Shown in pieces: positions 18,432 through 27,443 of a stretch of 64,000 nucleotides of DNA (position 1 is its first letter; each line of letters starts with the position of its first letter). Location: NCBI RefSeq assembly GCF_001707825.1, contig NZ_LYBM01000006.1, positions 62,001 to 126,000 on the forward strand, read 5' to 3'. The DNA is from Veronia pacifica (GTDB taxonomy: Bacteria > Pseudomonadota > Gammaproteobacteria > Enterobacterales > Vibrionaceae). Both the position numbers and the translations under genes were made by a program. The notes below the pieces were generated by a model. The model searched no databases and was not told the origin of the DNA. It saw only the letters and a program-made list of their open reading frames with translations.

Positions 18432-20054
18432 TTAATTTTCACTCCATCTGAACATGTCTGGTTCTGTCCGCCAGGAGCCGGGACTGGGTGAATAAGTCAC
18501 ATTATTTGCCATACCCCAGTTTGCCACCTGAAAATGGAGAGGGATGATTCCAACATCATTAATCAGCACTTCTGAAGCCGTTCGATAGAGTTGGTTACGG
18601 TAGCTTTGATCGAAGTGTTTATCTGCCGATCGTATTAAGTCAGTGAGGCGGGAGGATGAATATCTCCCTGAATTGGCGAGCCCAACTTGTTCGTCGCCAT
18701 CAGGAAGTAAGAAGAGGTTTTTGAAGGTATAACCACCGTTGATATTGGGGGCCCACCCCATGAGGTTAATACTGAACCGGTTTTCAGTCATGGCTTTGCG
18801 GAAGTACTCTTTGACTGGAAAGGTAACTGTTTCGGCATCTATTTTCAGATCTTTCAGCATGTTAGCGATGGCAACTACTATCGACTCGTCGTTGCTATAT
18901 CGTCCTCTTGGGCCGTGAATCACCATTTTGAAGCCATCTTCATAGCCCGCGCTTTTCATCAGGGACTTAGCCCTTTCAATATTATGCTCTGGTACTTTGA
19001 GGTTTTTACTAGAAAAGGGCCAGTCATCCAGAAAAAGTTGTCCGGCTGGTGAACCATTCCCTGACATTACGGTGGCGGTTATGTGTTGTCTGTCGAGAAC
19101 AAGTGAAATTGCCTTCCTAACCCGAATATCCTGAAGCGGGTTGCTGCCCATTTCAGAGCCATCGTGGTGCCAGATATGAGTGGGTTTCTTCCGAAACGTA
19201 TCTAATTGTAAAAAGATAACTCTGGTTGTGTTGCGTCTGAAAACACGGAAGCCTTTTTTCTGAAGAGATTCGAGGTGAAGAGGCGAGAGCATATTTGCAA
19301 CCTGAATATCCCCGTCGATCAACGCCTGATACCTCTCATCATCAGAGGCAATAAAGCGTATTTTGACTCGCTCAATAGCATCTAGGTTGCGCCAGCTTTT
19401 GTCATAAAGCTCAAGGCTCAGCATGTCTTGATCAAGATCCGCTGATTTGAGTTTATAGGTTCCTGTGCCAATGAGAGTCTGTCCGTCATTAAATGTGTCT
19501 TGGTTGTTGGGGTGACTGTAGTGTGCAGGTAAAATGGCAATCTTGGTTAGATCTCCTGCAAACTCCGCATATCCGGCCTGTAATTGAATATCAATAAGGT
19601 GGTTGTCACGTTTAACCATCTTAACGATCGGCTTCACGTATACCTTAAATGAGTTGGTGTTGTGCGGGAGTGCCCTGATACGATTAACACTATAAATAAA
19701 GTCGTCCACCGTAAGCTCGTGACCATCATGAAATAACACTCCCTTACGCAGGCGTAATTGCCAGATATTATTTTCAATATCTATTAACCTAACATCTTCT
19801 GCAATACTTTGCTTAAAGAGCCGTTCTCCCTCATCGAAAGACCCTGGTCGGTCAAAGAAAATATTAGAAATGTTTAAACTGTTCCCTACGTTAAACCTAT
19901 GCGGGTCAAGAGTATCAGGCTTATTCTTGTATGCGATAGTAAGCTCTTGTTTATGTTTGTTTTTTATATTCCCCTGTATTTCATTTTCTGCTACTAATCC
20001 TGAAGACATGAAAAAAAGAAAAGCAGACATTATTAGTCTTAGGGCGAAGAACAT
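18432..20054 (-). CDS. Family-5 periplasmic solute-binding protein (first gene of c-di-GMP unit)
   Basis: 540 residues with a short leader (MFFALRLIMSAFLFFMSSG) and the SBP_bac_5 pattern: TIAYKNKPDTLDPHRFNVG at the start, LRKGVLFHDGHELTVDDF, VRKAISLVLDR, and INDVGIIPLHFQVANWG at the end. The family binds peptides, chito-oligosaccharides or opines. GGAG is 8 bases before the ATG at 20054. It is fused by position to the GGDEF-EAL gene and has no permease or ATPase genes beside it, so a signalling role is more likely than transport (inference). Compared with its paralogue at 20466 it lacks a SSIYQQL-like stretch, having FFDRPGSF instead. Confidence 0.9.
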   Translation of the reverse strand: MFFALRLIMSAFLFFMSSGLVAENEIQGNIKNKHKQELTIAYKNKPDTLDPHRFNVGNSLNISNIFFDRPGSFDEGERLFKQSIAEDVRLIDIENNIWQLRLRKGVLFHDGHELTVDDFIYSVNRIRALPHNTNSFKVYVKPIVKMVKRDNHLIDIQLQAGYAEFAGDLTKIAILPAHYSHPNNQDTFNDGQTLIGTGTYKLKSADLDQDMLSLELYDKSWRNLDAIERVKIRFIASDDERYQALIDGDIQVANMLSPLHLESLQKKGFRVFRRNTTRVIFLQLDTFRKKPTHIWHHDGSEMGSNPLQDIRVRKAISLVLDRQHITATVMSGNGSPAGQLFLDDWPFSSKNLKVPEHNIERAKSLMKSAGYEDGFKMVIHGPRGRYSNDESIVVAIANMLKDLKIDAETVTFPVKEYFRKAMTENRFSINLMGWAPNINGGYTFKNLFLLPDGDEQVGLANSGRYSSSRLTDLIRSADKHFDQSYRNQLYRTASEVLINDVGIIPLHFQVANWGMANNVTYSPSPGSWRTEPDMFRWSEN

Positions 20055-20465
20055 TAACCCGCTCCGTGTGGTTATTTTTCGGTTAAAATTAATGAAGTAA
20101 AAATATCAAGATCAAATTGATTTATCAATATTGTTTTATTCTTTTATTGATTGAAAAAAGTTTTAAAAAAAACACTTTTGAATCATATTGGATGCATATT
20201 AAAGAATGTCTCATTATAATTTCCATCTATTTATATGAAAAATGGTGAATTTGTTTATCGCTTAGCGGGAAGGTTATTAATATTTTGATTGATCTAGTTG
20301 TATATATCACCACTTATATACGAGGATTAATTCTTATTATTAAGATGTTTGTTAGCATTTAAGAAAAAGAAAGCGATGGCTAAAGGCTCAGAAATTTAAT
20401 AAATCTGGCATGGAGTTGGGTATTAGATTTTTACCTGAGCCATGTTTTTTATCAACCTCGATGTT
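20055..20465. other. A/T-rich gap between the two solute-binding protein genes
   Basis: 411 bases without a recognised gene. It presumably carries a promoter for the binding protein-GGDEF/EAL pair, since no strong terminator is seen and the gap is long. No operator was identified. Confidence 0.5.
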
Positions 20466-22046
20466 TTAACGTGCTAGGCGGAAAGATGCAATATTGGTTC
20501 GCCAGGTACCCGGTTTTGGAAAGTAGTTAACCTTTGCTGACATCCCCCAATTAACAACCTGAAAGTGCAGTGGAATGATCGCTACATCATTGATCACTAA
20601 CTCAGACGCTCTTTGATACAGTTGACGACGGTATATGTCATCAAATGTTTCCTGTGCTTTCAGAATGAGCTGGTTCAGTTTTTCATTGTTGTATCGTCCG
20701 GCATTGCCAGAGCCAAGTTGCCGATCTCTGTCGGGTGGCAGAAACAAATTATTAAATGTATAGCTGCCGTTTACATTTGGTGCCCAACCCAAAAGGTTGA
20801 TACTGAATGTGTGTTTAGCCAGTGCTTTAGCAAAATATTCTTTTGCTGGTAAAGATTTTGCCTGAGCATCAATATTGATATCAGCAAGCATAGAAGCAAT
20901 AGCGTTGATAAGCTGTTTATCACGAATATAACGGCCTTCTGGTCCGTGAATCGTTAACTTAAAACCATTTTTATATCCCGCCTCTTTCATCAGCCTACGC
21001 GCTTTTTGAAGATTGTGATTTATTGGTTTTAGGTTTTTACTCGCCAAAAGGGAGCCAGACAGAAAAATTTGTCCGGCTGGATTGGCATTACCGTCCATAA
21101 CGGACTCGATAAGTTGCTCTCTGTTGATGGCGATTGATATTGCCTGTCGGACACGTCGGTCTTTGAGTGGGTTAGTATCGAGTGAGCGACCTTTATGATC
21201 AGTGATAAACGGTGTTTGTTCTCTGAATGTATCTAATTGAAGGAAAATGACTCGGTTTGTATTTCGGGTGAATGATTTAAAACCTTTTTTTTGAAGTTGC
21301 TTAATCTGTTTGAGAGATAGACGGTCTACCACATCAACCTCATTATTGATGAGCGCTTCCATTCGTTCGTTATCGTCAGATATAAAAACATAATTTACTT
21401 TTTTTATTGCATTTTCGATAAGCCTGTTACCGTCAAACCGTTCAAGCTCAACAACATTTTTTTCTAAATCATAATTCACCAATCTATAAAAATGAGTACC
21501 AGAAAAAGACACATCGTTGTCTAAATGTGTATAGGTTGGTGACGGCTTCGAAACAATAGAAATTTTACTGAGATCACCATTAAACTCGGCATACCCTTTT
21601 TTAAAACGCATATCAATTCTATACTGATCTACGACTGTCATAGAAACTATAGGTTCAACATATTGCCTGAAGGAGCTGGGTGAGTTTGGGAGCTGTCTAA
21701 TTCTGTCGATACTAAAGATCACATCCTCTACGGTTAATTCTTTTCCATTATGAAATTTAATATTTTTCCTAAGATTAACCTGCCACGTATTTAAAACCTG
21801 ATCGATCAGTACTATATCCTCAATAATACCTTCTTGAAGCGATTCATTTCCAAACTCATCACCAATTAGTTGTTGATATATGCTACTGGTAACTTGTAGA
21901 TTATTTCCGACATTATATCTGTGCGGGTCTAGTGTATCAGGCTTATTCTTCAATGCGATTCTGATTTCTGAGGCAAAACATTGACTTGAAATAACTATCA
22001 GGATGAGAGAAGACAGAACTCGGCTTTTTATGTTTTTGAAAGACAT
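20466..22046 (-). CDS. Family-5 periplasmic solute-binding protein, paralogue
   Basis: 526 residues from the preferred start MSFKNIK at 22046 (AAGG 6-7 bases upstream; the ATG 15 bases earlier has none). A signal peptide ends near CFASEI. It is collinear with the protein at 18432: KNKPDTLDPHRYNVGNN, LRKNIKFHNGKELTVEDV, NTNRVIFLQLDTFRE, VRQAISIAINR, INDVAIIPLHFQVVNWG. The pair clearly arose by duplication. As for its neighbour no transporter genes adjoin. It may offer a second ligand specificity to the same membrane receptor, or act independently. Confidence 0.9.
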   Translation of the reverse strand: MSFKNIKSRVLSSLILIVISSQCFASEIRIALKNKPDTLDPHRYNVGNNLQVTSSIYQQLIGDEFGNESLQEGIIEDIVLIDQVLNTWQVNLRKNIKFHNGKELTVEDVIFSIDRIRQLPNSPSSFRQYVEPIVSMTVVDQYRIDMRFKKGYAEFNGDLSKISIVSKPSPTYTHLDNDVSFSGTHFYRLVNYDLEKNVVELERFDGNRLIENAIKKVNYVFISDDNERMEALINNEVDVVDRLSLKQIKQLQKKGFKSFTRNTNRVIFLQLDTFREQTPFITDHKGRSLDTNPLKDRRVRQAISIAINREQLIESVMDGNANPAGQIFLSGSLLASKNLKPINHNLQKARRLMKEAGYKNGFKLTIHGPEGRYIRDKQLINAIASMLADINIDAQAKSLPAKEYFAKALAKHTFSINLLGWAPNVNGSYTFNNLFLPPDRDRQLGSGNAGRYNNEKLNQLILKAQETFDDIYRRQLYQRASELVINDVAIIPLHFQVVNWGMSAKVNYFPKPGTWRTNIASFRLAR

Positions 22047-22399
22047 TATCGACCTTAGCATTTGTTGCTGTATTTAGAGATATAGATATTGTAGTTACGA
22101 ATGTTACAACAGGAAATTAACAACCTTAATGGCTTATATCAATGGCAAAAAAATATCGATATCGGAAGGATACTATATTTATTATCATTATTATTAATAT
22201 CGAGAAAAACACAGAGCTATATATTTTATTTGAGATGATTGGTTCAATTGAAGAAATATGGTTTATACCGATGAATTTAGAGAATTGTTATTCCAAATGT
22301 ACATGTTAAAAGGCCGGTCAGTCCGGCCCTTGTATCACTTTCAGTGGATCACTATTGTTATACAACACAGCCTGTTACACTCTAATATTGAATTCACTC
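22047..22399. other. Intergenic region upstream of the paralogous binding protein
   Basis: 353 A/T-rich bases, holding the promoter of the leftward gene and the terminator at 22307-22330. No other feature. Confidence 0.5.
22307..22330 (-). terminator. Terminator of the unknown secreted-protein gene
   Basis: On the minus strand the stem GGGCCGG / CCGGCC around ACTGA is followed by TTTTAAC. It sits 70-90 bases after the stop of the leftward gene. Confidence 0.7.
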
Positions 22400-23143
22400 T
22401 TACAATTCAGTAATTTTGCCTGGTAGACTTAAGTCGCCAGAAGCCACATCAAATACATTAGTTACGCAAAATAACGGAGCGTGAACATTGGCATTGACTC
22501 TTAATGCAGCTGTAACGCCATCAAAGGATGCATTCTGAACAATTGTTTTGTCTGGAAACGGTACACGAATGGTCACCGATTGACCGTCAACAATAGGGTC
22601 ATATCCAGGACTGTCGAGTAAAATTGGAAGTCCGGGCCAAGTGACAGGTAACCGTGGTGTTGCCCCTTCAGGAATATCTTTTACTGCGAGAGCTCCGGGT
22701 CCACAACGTTCTTCAGGCGAAAGTACAACCCAATGGGTGTGCCACACACCTCCATCGTTATCATAGTTGTTATCGCCGCTCTCATCGAAAAGTGGGGTAT
22801 CGTCAAAATCAGGGTGCGTTGCTGCAACAATAGCCAAAATACCCTGTTTTTTGTCAAAACCTGCGTGATAACTGTCGATAGACGTTGGCCATACGTAAGC
22901 ATGTGCCTCAGCACCGGCTGCACCAGCTCCTGGTCGACGTTTTGCGACTTTACTACCCGCTTTACCTACAACCTCCATTTCAAATGTTGCTATGTTACCT
23001 TTACTGGTCACTCTGGCAGTGAGTATGTCAAAAGTTGGCAACTGCGCATTTTGTTTTTTCGGTGAACTGATGGTATCGGCAATACTCAGTTGGCTCACTA
23101 ATGCTGTTGCGATGGCTGACGCTAGAATAAGTTTTTTTTTCAT
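22400..23143 (-). CDS. Secreted protein of unknown function
   Basis: 247 residues with a standard signal peptide (cleavage after LSIA). The start at 23143 (MKKKLILASAIATAL) is supported by typical leader composition. The mature protein has no family I can name. It holds WHTHWVVLSPEERCG (an HxH that could bind metal), an Asp/Asn-rich stretch near DESGDNNYDNDGG that could bind calcium, an Arg-Pro-Gly-Ala linker (KRRPGAGAAGAEAHAYVW) and two Cys. No neighbour suggests a function. Real gene by leader, codon pattern and terminator. Confidence 0.7.
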   Translation of the reverse strand: MKKKLILASAIATALVSQLSIADTISSPKKQNAQLPTFDILTARVTSKGNIATFEMEVVGKAGSKVAKRRPGAGAAGAEAHAYVWPTSIDSYHAGFDKKQGILAIVAATHPDFDDTPLFDESGDNNYDNDGGVWHTHWVVLSPEERCGPGALAVKDIPEGATPRLPVTWPGLPILLDSPGYDPIVDGQSVTIRVPFPDKTIVQNASFDGVTAALRVNANVHAPLFCVTNVFDVASGDLSLPGKITEL

Positions 23144-23623
23144 TGTTTTATCCCACTGTTGCTTAACATTTTAAATTGAGAGTAACGTTAGATGTCATTT
23201 AAACGCCTAACTTGGTTACGACTTAATCATTATGTTAATAAGCACGTCAACTTTGTTTTGACTCGAAACTATATGCTCGTCCAGTTTGTCTTGATAAAAA
23301 ATTTATCGTATTGCTTATGAGTTAAATTACATTTTTTACAGTATCCAATACTATTATTTGGATATTTTTAGATTAGTATTTTAATTTATATTATTAACAT
23401 GAACTAACATAGCGGGTTGTGCTTAAATCAGCGTTGAGGATATTTTGATTAATATATGAATTTGATTTCTTAATCTTAACGATAAAATTTTATTTCAAAT
23501 CTGTTAAATTAGGTTTTCAACCTGTAAGGGAATAACAGGTGAACCTCTCTCATTATCGACGGAGAGACCCAGCAATATTGAAAAACGAAACATTGTGGTT
23601 GGCTATCATTAAAAGGAGTTTCG
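23144..23623. other. A/T-rich intergenic region before the TIR-like gene
   Basis: 480 bases, visibly richer in A/T than its surroundings. A short inverted repeat ACCTGT / ACAGGT lies at about 23520-23541. No gene is supported. Confidence 0.5.
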
Positions 23624-24058
23624 ATGAAGTCGATTTTTGTAAGTTATGCGCCAGAGGACTGTGGTTATTATCAGGATTTACGGTCTATTTTTGGAGCTCA
23701 ATCGTCGCCATTTCTGCTACTTGACGGCTCACTTAGCGAAAAGTTGAGAGATAAAGACGGAAAAATTGTTACAGAATTACCATACGATCCTTTGTCACAT
23801 AAGGTCAGTGAACATATTCAATATCAGATGTCTCACTCGGTCTTAATGTTGGTTCTCGTCAGTAACATTGCACTTGAAAGTAAATGGTCGGAATGGGAGA
23901 TCAGGCAATTTATTGATTTACACGGTTTATCGAAGATAATTTTTGTTTGTTTACAGGAAGATAATCATAAGCAAGTGAAGAAACGCTTTTCTTCAGCGAA
24001 TATTATCCATTGGAACAAAGAGCAATTATATGAAGATATCTGTCACTTTCGTTTCTAG
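23624..24058 (+). CDS. Stand-alone TIR-like (MTH538/ThsB-type) protein
   Basis: 144 residues. The start has AAGGAG six bases upstream. The N-terminus IFVSYAPEDCGYYQDL matches the first strand and helix of TIR-like domains (phosphorylation-site-like FVSYxxED), followed by FLLLDGSL, VLMLVLVSNIALESKWSEWE (the conserved W-x-x-W-E helix) and IIFVCLQED. This is the order of the MTH538/DUF1863 family, to which Thoeris ThsB proteins belong. Those make cyclic ADP-ribose signals after phage recognition. No ThsA (SIR2 or similar) effector is adjacent. Function is open; the fold call is moderate. The flanking DNA is A/T-rich, suggesting transfer. Confidence 0.65.
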   Translation: MKSIFVSYAPEDCGYYQDLRSIFGAQSSPFLLLDGSLSEKLRDKDGKIVTELPYDPLSHKVSEHIQYQMSHSVLMLVLVSNIALESKWSEWEIRQFIDLHGLSKIIFVCLQEDNHKQVKKRFSSANIIHWNKEQLYEDICHFRF

Positions 24059-24369
24059 AGTGCTTCCATTCTGACTAGGTAAATATGAACAGCACTGTGT
24101 TGATTGACTTTGAATATGTATGGCCTCGGTTATCCACGCTGAGGTCAAGTAGACGGATACATTTATACAGCGCGATGTTCAGTATGGCACTCAGTCATTC
24201 TTTTGCGAAATACCTCCCGTTCTTTTGTCCCAAAAGAACGGAGTTTACTGCTTATAATATTCATTTAAATTTATAACCAAATTTGATGACATCATCCGAA
24301 CTGCGTTATTTCAATTGCATCTACTATTCCTACCGATAAGCTACATATCAATAACAATAGGTACTACTC
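24059..24369. other. Intergenic region with an inverted repeat
   Basis: 311 bases between the TIR-like and GNAT genes. It contains the 11-bp inverted repeat at 24217-24241. A 63-codon frame at 24085-24276 spans it and is not considered real. Confidence 0.5.
24217..24241. repeat. Perfect 11-bp inverted repeat with 3-base loop
   Basis: CCGTTCTTTTG and CAAAAGAACGG flank TCC. No T-run follows on either strand, so it is not a classic terminator; it could be an operator or an RNA hairpin. Confidence 0.7.
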
Positions 24370-25296
24370 ATGTTTCTTATTCAGCCATGTTCCCCAGATG
24401 TTGTCCCACTACCACTTTTACTTGAGGCTGACCCCTGTAAAAGGAAGATACAAGGTTATCTGGATCAATCGCAGGCTTGGGTGGTAAGGGAGGGAGAGGT
24501 AATTATCGGCGCTTGTTTAACTGTTCAAAGTAACGAGTGTATTGAAATAATGAATCTCTCTGTACTGCCTGAAAAACAGCAGCGTGGGGTAGGAAGAAGA
24601 CTTTTAGAATATGTCATTTCCCATCTACAGCAACAATCCTCTCTTCCTCTTGTACTGGGCACAGGTTCGTTTGGGCATCAACTTGCATTTTATCAGCGTC
24701 TTGGTTTCAGGTTAGCGTCAATTGAAAGAGATTTTTTTCTGAAGCACTATTCAGAACCTCTTATTGAGGAAGGTATTCAACACAGAGACATGATTCGTAT
24801 GAAGTATGAGGGTTCAGACCGTATATACGTTGATGGCTTTAACGAATGCTTCTCGTTTCAAAAGGCGACGGATGATGATATTCCATTTTTATACGCACTT
24901 AGAAAGATAACAATGACGCGCTATCTTGAAGAGGCAGGTATGCCATGTGATGAGGTGTCACATCTCAAAAGAATAAAATCATATTTCGAACATGCAGATC
25001 TCATTCACTATCAAGGTGATCCTGTTGGTTTATTCAAAGTCATTTACAGTGTAAAAGAAAATTATTGGTACCTAGTTCAAATTCAAATACTGCCTGAATA
25101 CCAAGGTAAAGGACTGGGTCGGGCTATTTTACAGCGATTGTTGTTGAAAGCAGCTCGACATGGTGAAGATGTGCACTTGTCTGTGATTACATCGAGCCCC
25201 GCCATGAAACTGTATAAGTCGATGGGCTTTGAAGAGTTTGGCGTTCAGGGGTCGGAGATTCTGCTGAGAAAGATTCATAGCAAGATAAATAACTGA
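24370..25296 (+). CDS. Tandem GNAT acetyltransferase
   Basis: 308 residues comprising two GNAT modules. Module 1 (about 1-145) has IEIMNLSVLPEKQQRGVGRR, with the acetyl-CoA loop QQRGVG, and LAFYQRLGF. Module 2 (about 155-305) has YLVQIQILPEYQGKGLGRAI (QGKGLG) and MKLYKSMGFEEFG. Both keep the Q/R-x-x-G-x-G/A loop, so both may be active. It acetylates an unknown amine; cytoplasmic. The modules are too divergent to be a recent duplication. Single gene. Confidence 0.88.
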   Translation: MFLIQPCSPDVVPLPLLLEADPCKRKIQGYLDQSQAWVVREGEVIIGACLTVQSNECIEIMNLSVLPEKQQRGVGRRLLEYVISHLQQQSSLPLVLGTGSFGHQLAFYQRLGFRLASIERDFFLKHYSEPLIEEGIQHRDMIRMKYEGSDRIYVDGFNECFSFQKATDDDIPFLYALRKITMTRYLEEAGMPCDEVSHLKRIKSYFEHADLIHYQGDPVGLFKVIYSVKENYWYLVQIQILPEYQGKGLGRAILQRLLLKAARHGEDVHLSVITSSPAMKLYKSMGFEEFGVQGSEILLRKIHSKINN

Positions 25297-25635
25297 GTCA
25301 GTGCGGAATTATTTGAGTCACATAGCACGCCCCAACATCCTGCTATTCAAATGGTGATAATTATGTGGGGCTATTGCCAGGCTTTATTCCAAAAATATTG
25401 AATAGCGGTTTGCGTTAAGTATATGACCCGTCGTTCAATATCGAAAAATTGTGACGCTGTCACTTTACATTGTATTACTCATTGTCGATTTTAAACGTCC
25501 ATCGTAGCTGGCAGATTTTTGACAAAAAAAACCCCGGCCGGGCCGGGGCAAAACTACCACAGTAAATATATTTAGGATTGATGGGATAGTGGCCTGGGAC
25601 TTACCAAACCACTGCTCTGTAATTTATTTCAGCCT
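25297..25635. other. Convergent intergenic region
   Basis: 339 bases between the converging GNAT and TRAP genes. Only the TRAP operon terminator is recognised. Confidence 0.5.
25523..25550 (-). terminator. Strong terminator of the uraD-TRAP operon
   Basis: On the minus strand the perfect GC stem CCCCGGCC / GGCCGGGG with a one-base centre is followed by a run of eight T. Confidence 0.9.
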
Positions 25636-26916
25636 TTAGTAACCGAGTGACCTTGGTAACCAAGTCGCTATGCTTGGCACAAATATACACACGACAAGCA
25701 ACACGTACATGGCGGCAATGAATGGCCAGCTTTCTCGAACCAATTCGCCCATTTTCACGCCTGTGATACCGCAGACAACGAAAAGGACCACACCCACAGG
25801 AGGCGTCAGCATCCCGATCACAAGGTTAAATACAAACAAAAATCCAAAGTGAAGAGGGTCGATACCGTAGGTAATGGCTATCGGGTGAAACAGCGGTACA
25901 AGCATGATGTAGGCTGCATTTGACTCAAGAAACATACCGACAACAATCAGCATAAGGGCAACCAGCACCAAGAATATATGCGGGTTATCTGTAATGCCGT
26001 GCATCATGTTTGCCAACTTCATTGGCAGCAGGTCAATAGTGAAAAGAAACGTTACTGTTGACGCATAGGCTATCATCGCGCCAACAATCGCTGATGTTTT
26101 TGCTGCTTGGAGAAGTACACCGGGCAAGTCGCTGATACGCAGTTTTCGAGTAACAAAAAAGCCAAGCAGGAGGGAGTACACCACACCTACTGCTGCACCT
26201 TCTGTTGGGGTAAACACACCACCAACGATGCCACCTATCACCACTACCGGCATCATGAAAACAACCAGAGAGCGACGAAGTTGACGGAATACATTAGCGA
26301 GATTTGCTTTTTCTCCGACCAAAGGATAATCACGCAAATAGGCAATCAACCAGCATAGGAACATGAGAATAGTGACCAGGATTAGCCCTGGTACTACCCC
26401 TGCCATAAACATCCCACCGACAGATACCGTCGAGCCAGCCATGAAAGCGTAGACAATCATTGCGCCTGAAGGGGGTATAATAGGACCAAGGTTTGCTGCT
26501 GCTGCGACGATACCCGTCGAAAAACCCAATCCATATTGCTTTTTGAGTGAGGGAACGAGTGTCGCTGAAAGTGCACTGGCATCAGCTACTGCTGCGCCTG
26601 ATACTGATGCCAGTCCAGCGCCTGATAACAAAGCGACTTGAGCAAGGCCTCCTCGGACTCTTCCGACGAATGCATTCGCAAAATCAACCAGCCTGTCCAT
26701 TATCCCTGCTTTCAACATCAACTCGCCTGTCACCATGAACAGCGGAATAGACATCAATGGAAAAGAGTTAACAGAGTTCATGATTCGTGGGGGTAGAACA
26801 CTGAGATCAAAACCAGCCAAGATGAGGCCACCAAGCGCTGATACGCCAAGTGAAAATGCCAGCGGCATACCGAATGCTGCCAACAATAAGAAAAGAAATA
26901 TTACTAAAAGGCTCAT
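25636..26916 (-). CDS. TRAP transporter large permease (DctM type)
   Basis: 426 residues, the family's usual length, almost entirely hydrophobic with about 12 membrane segments. Family segments visible are FPLMSIPLFMVTGELM near the start, SGAAVADASALSATLVPSLK, NLGPIIPPSGAMIVYA and GMLTPPVGVVLFVV. It forms the ion-coupled channel of a TRAP transporter. It follows the small permease by 15 bases in a uraD-dctP-dctQ-dctM order, so the substrate may be a purine-breakdown product (inference). Confidence 0.95.
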   Translation of the reverse strand: MSLLVIFLFLLLAAFGMPLAFSLGVSALGGLILAGFDLSVLPPRIMNSVNSFPLMSIPLFMVTGELMLKAGIMDRLVDFANAFVGRVRGGLAQVALLSGAGLASVSGAAVADASALSATLVPSLKKQYGLGFSTGIVAAAANLGPIIPPSGAMIVYAFMAGSTVSVGGMFMAGVVPGLILVTILMFLCWLIAYLRDYPLVGEKANLANVFRQLRRSLVVFMMPVVVIGGIVGGVFTPTEGAAVGVVYSLLLGFFVTRKLRISDLPGVLLQAAKTSAIVGAMIAYASTVTFLFTIDLLPMKLANMMHGITDNPHIFLVLVALMLIVVGMFLESNAAYIMLVPLFHPIAITYGIDPLHFGFLFVFNLVIGMLTPPVGVVLFVVCGITGVKMGELVRESWPFIAAMYVLLVVCIFVPSIATWLPRSLGY

Positions 26917-26931
26917 GTATTGATCTCCCTA

Positions 26932-27429
26932 TCAATCGCGCTTGGCTTCTGACTCATCATCGGCTGGTGGAAACACCACCAAATTAATGAGGTGAAGTGC
27001 AGAGTGGGCTGAACCGATGATCACGGCGACAAAAAAGTAGCTGGACGAAATGTTTATTGCGCCGAGACGCTCAGACCAGGTTTCTGACGCGACATGAACG
27101 GATTCAAAAGTCACTACGCACATGAGAACGAATGCCAGCGAGAGCATGACACGGGCTAATGCCCGCGCCAGCTGCTTTGGAAGTCGACTTGTTAGAATGT
27201 CGATACCGACGTGAGCGCCTTCACGAACACCCAGCGGTATGGCAATAAATATCGACCAGACAAATGCCATGCGAGAGACTTCGTCTGCCCAATCGATGGA
27301 GCTGTTAAGCGCGTATCTCATGAACACTTGACTGGCGACAACGGAAATCATCACCACCATGCACGTCAGTAAGACAGATCGTGCGACGGTATCGATGCGA
27401 GTGAGAACGTTTTCAAACAAGGCTTCCAT
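26932..27429 (-). CDS. TRAP transporter small permease (DctQ type)
   Basis: 165 residues with four membrane segments. The family signature is visible in MRYALNSSIDWADEVSRMAF (the W-x-E-E-x-x-R-like motif) and IPLGVREGAHVGIDIL. It pairs with the large permease to form the membrane unit. It lies 15 bases from dctP upstream and 15 from dctM downstream, so a single transcript is certain by layout. Confidence 0.93.
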   Translation of the reverse strand: MEALFENVLTRIDTVARSVLLTCMVVMISVVASQVFMRYALNSSIDWADEVSRMAFVWSIFIAIPLGVREGAHVGIDILTSRLPKQLARALARVMLSLAFVLMCVVTFESVHVASETWSERLGAINISSSYFFVAVIIGSAHSALHLINLVVFPPADDESEAKRD

Positions 27430-27443
27430 GCATGTCCTCCAAT

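Noticed and set aside
24085-24276. 63-codon frame after the TIR-like gene
   Set aside because: It runs across a perfect inverted repeat and has no ribosome site or recognisable sequence.
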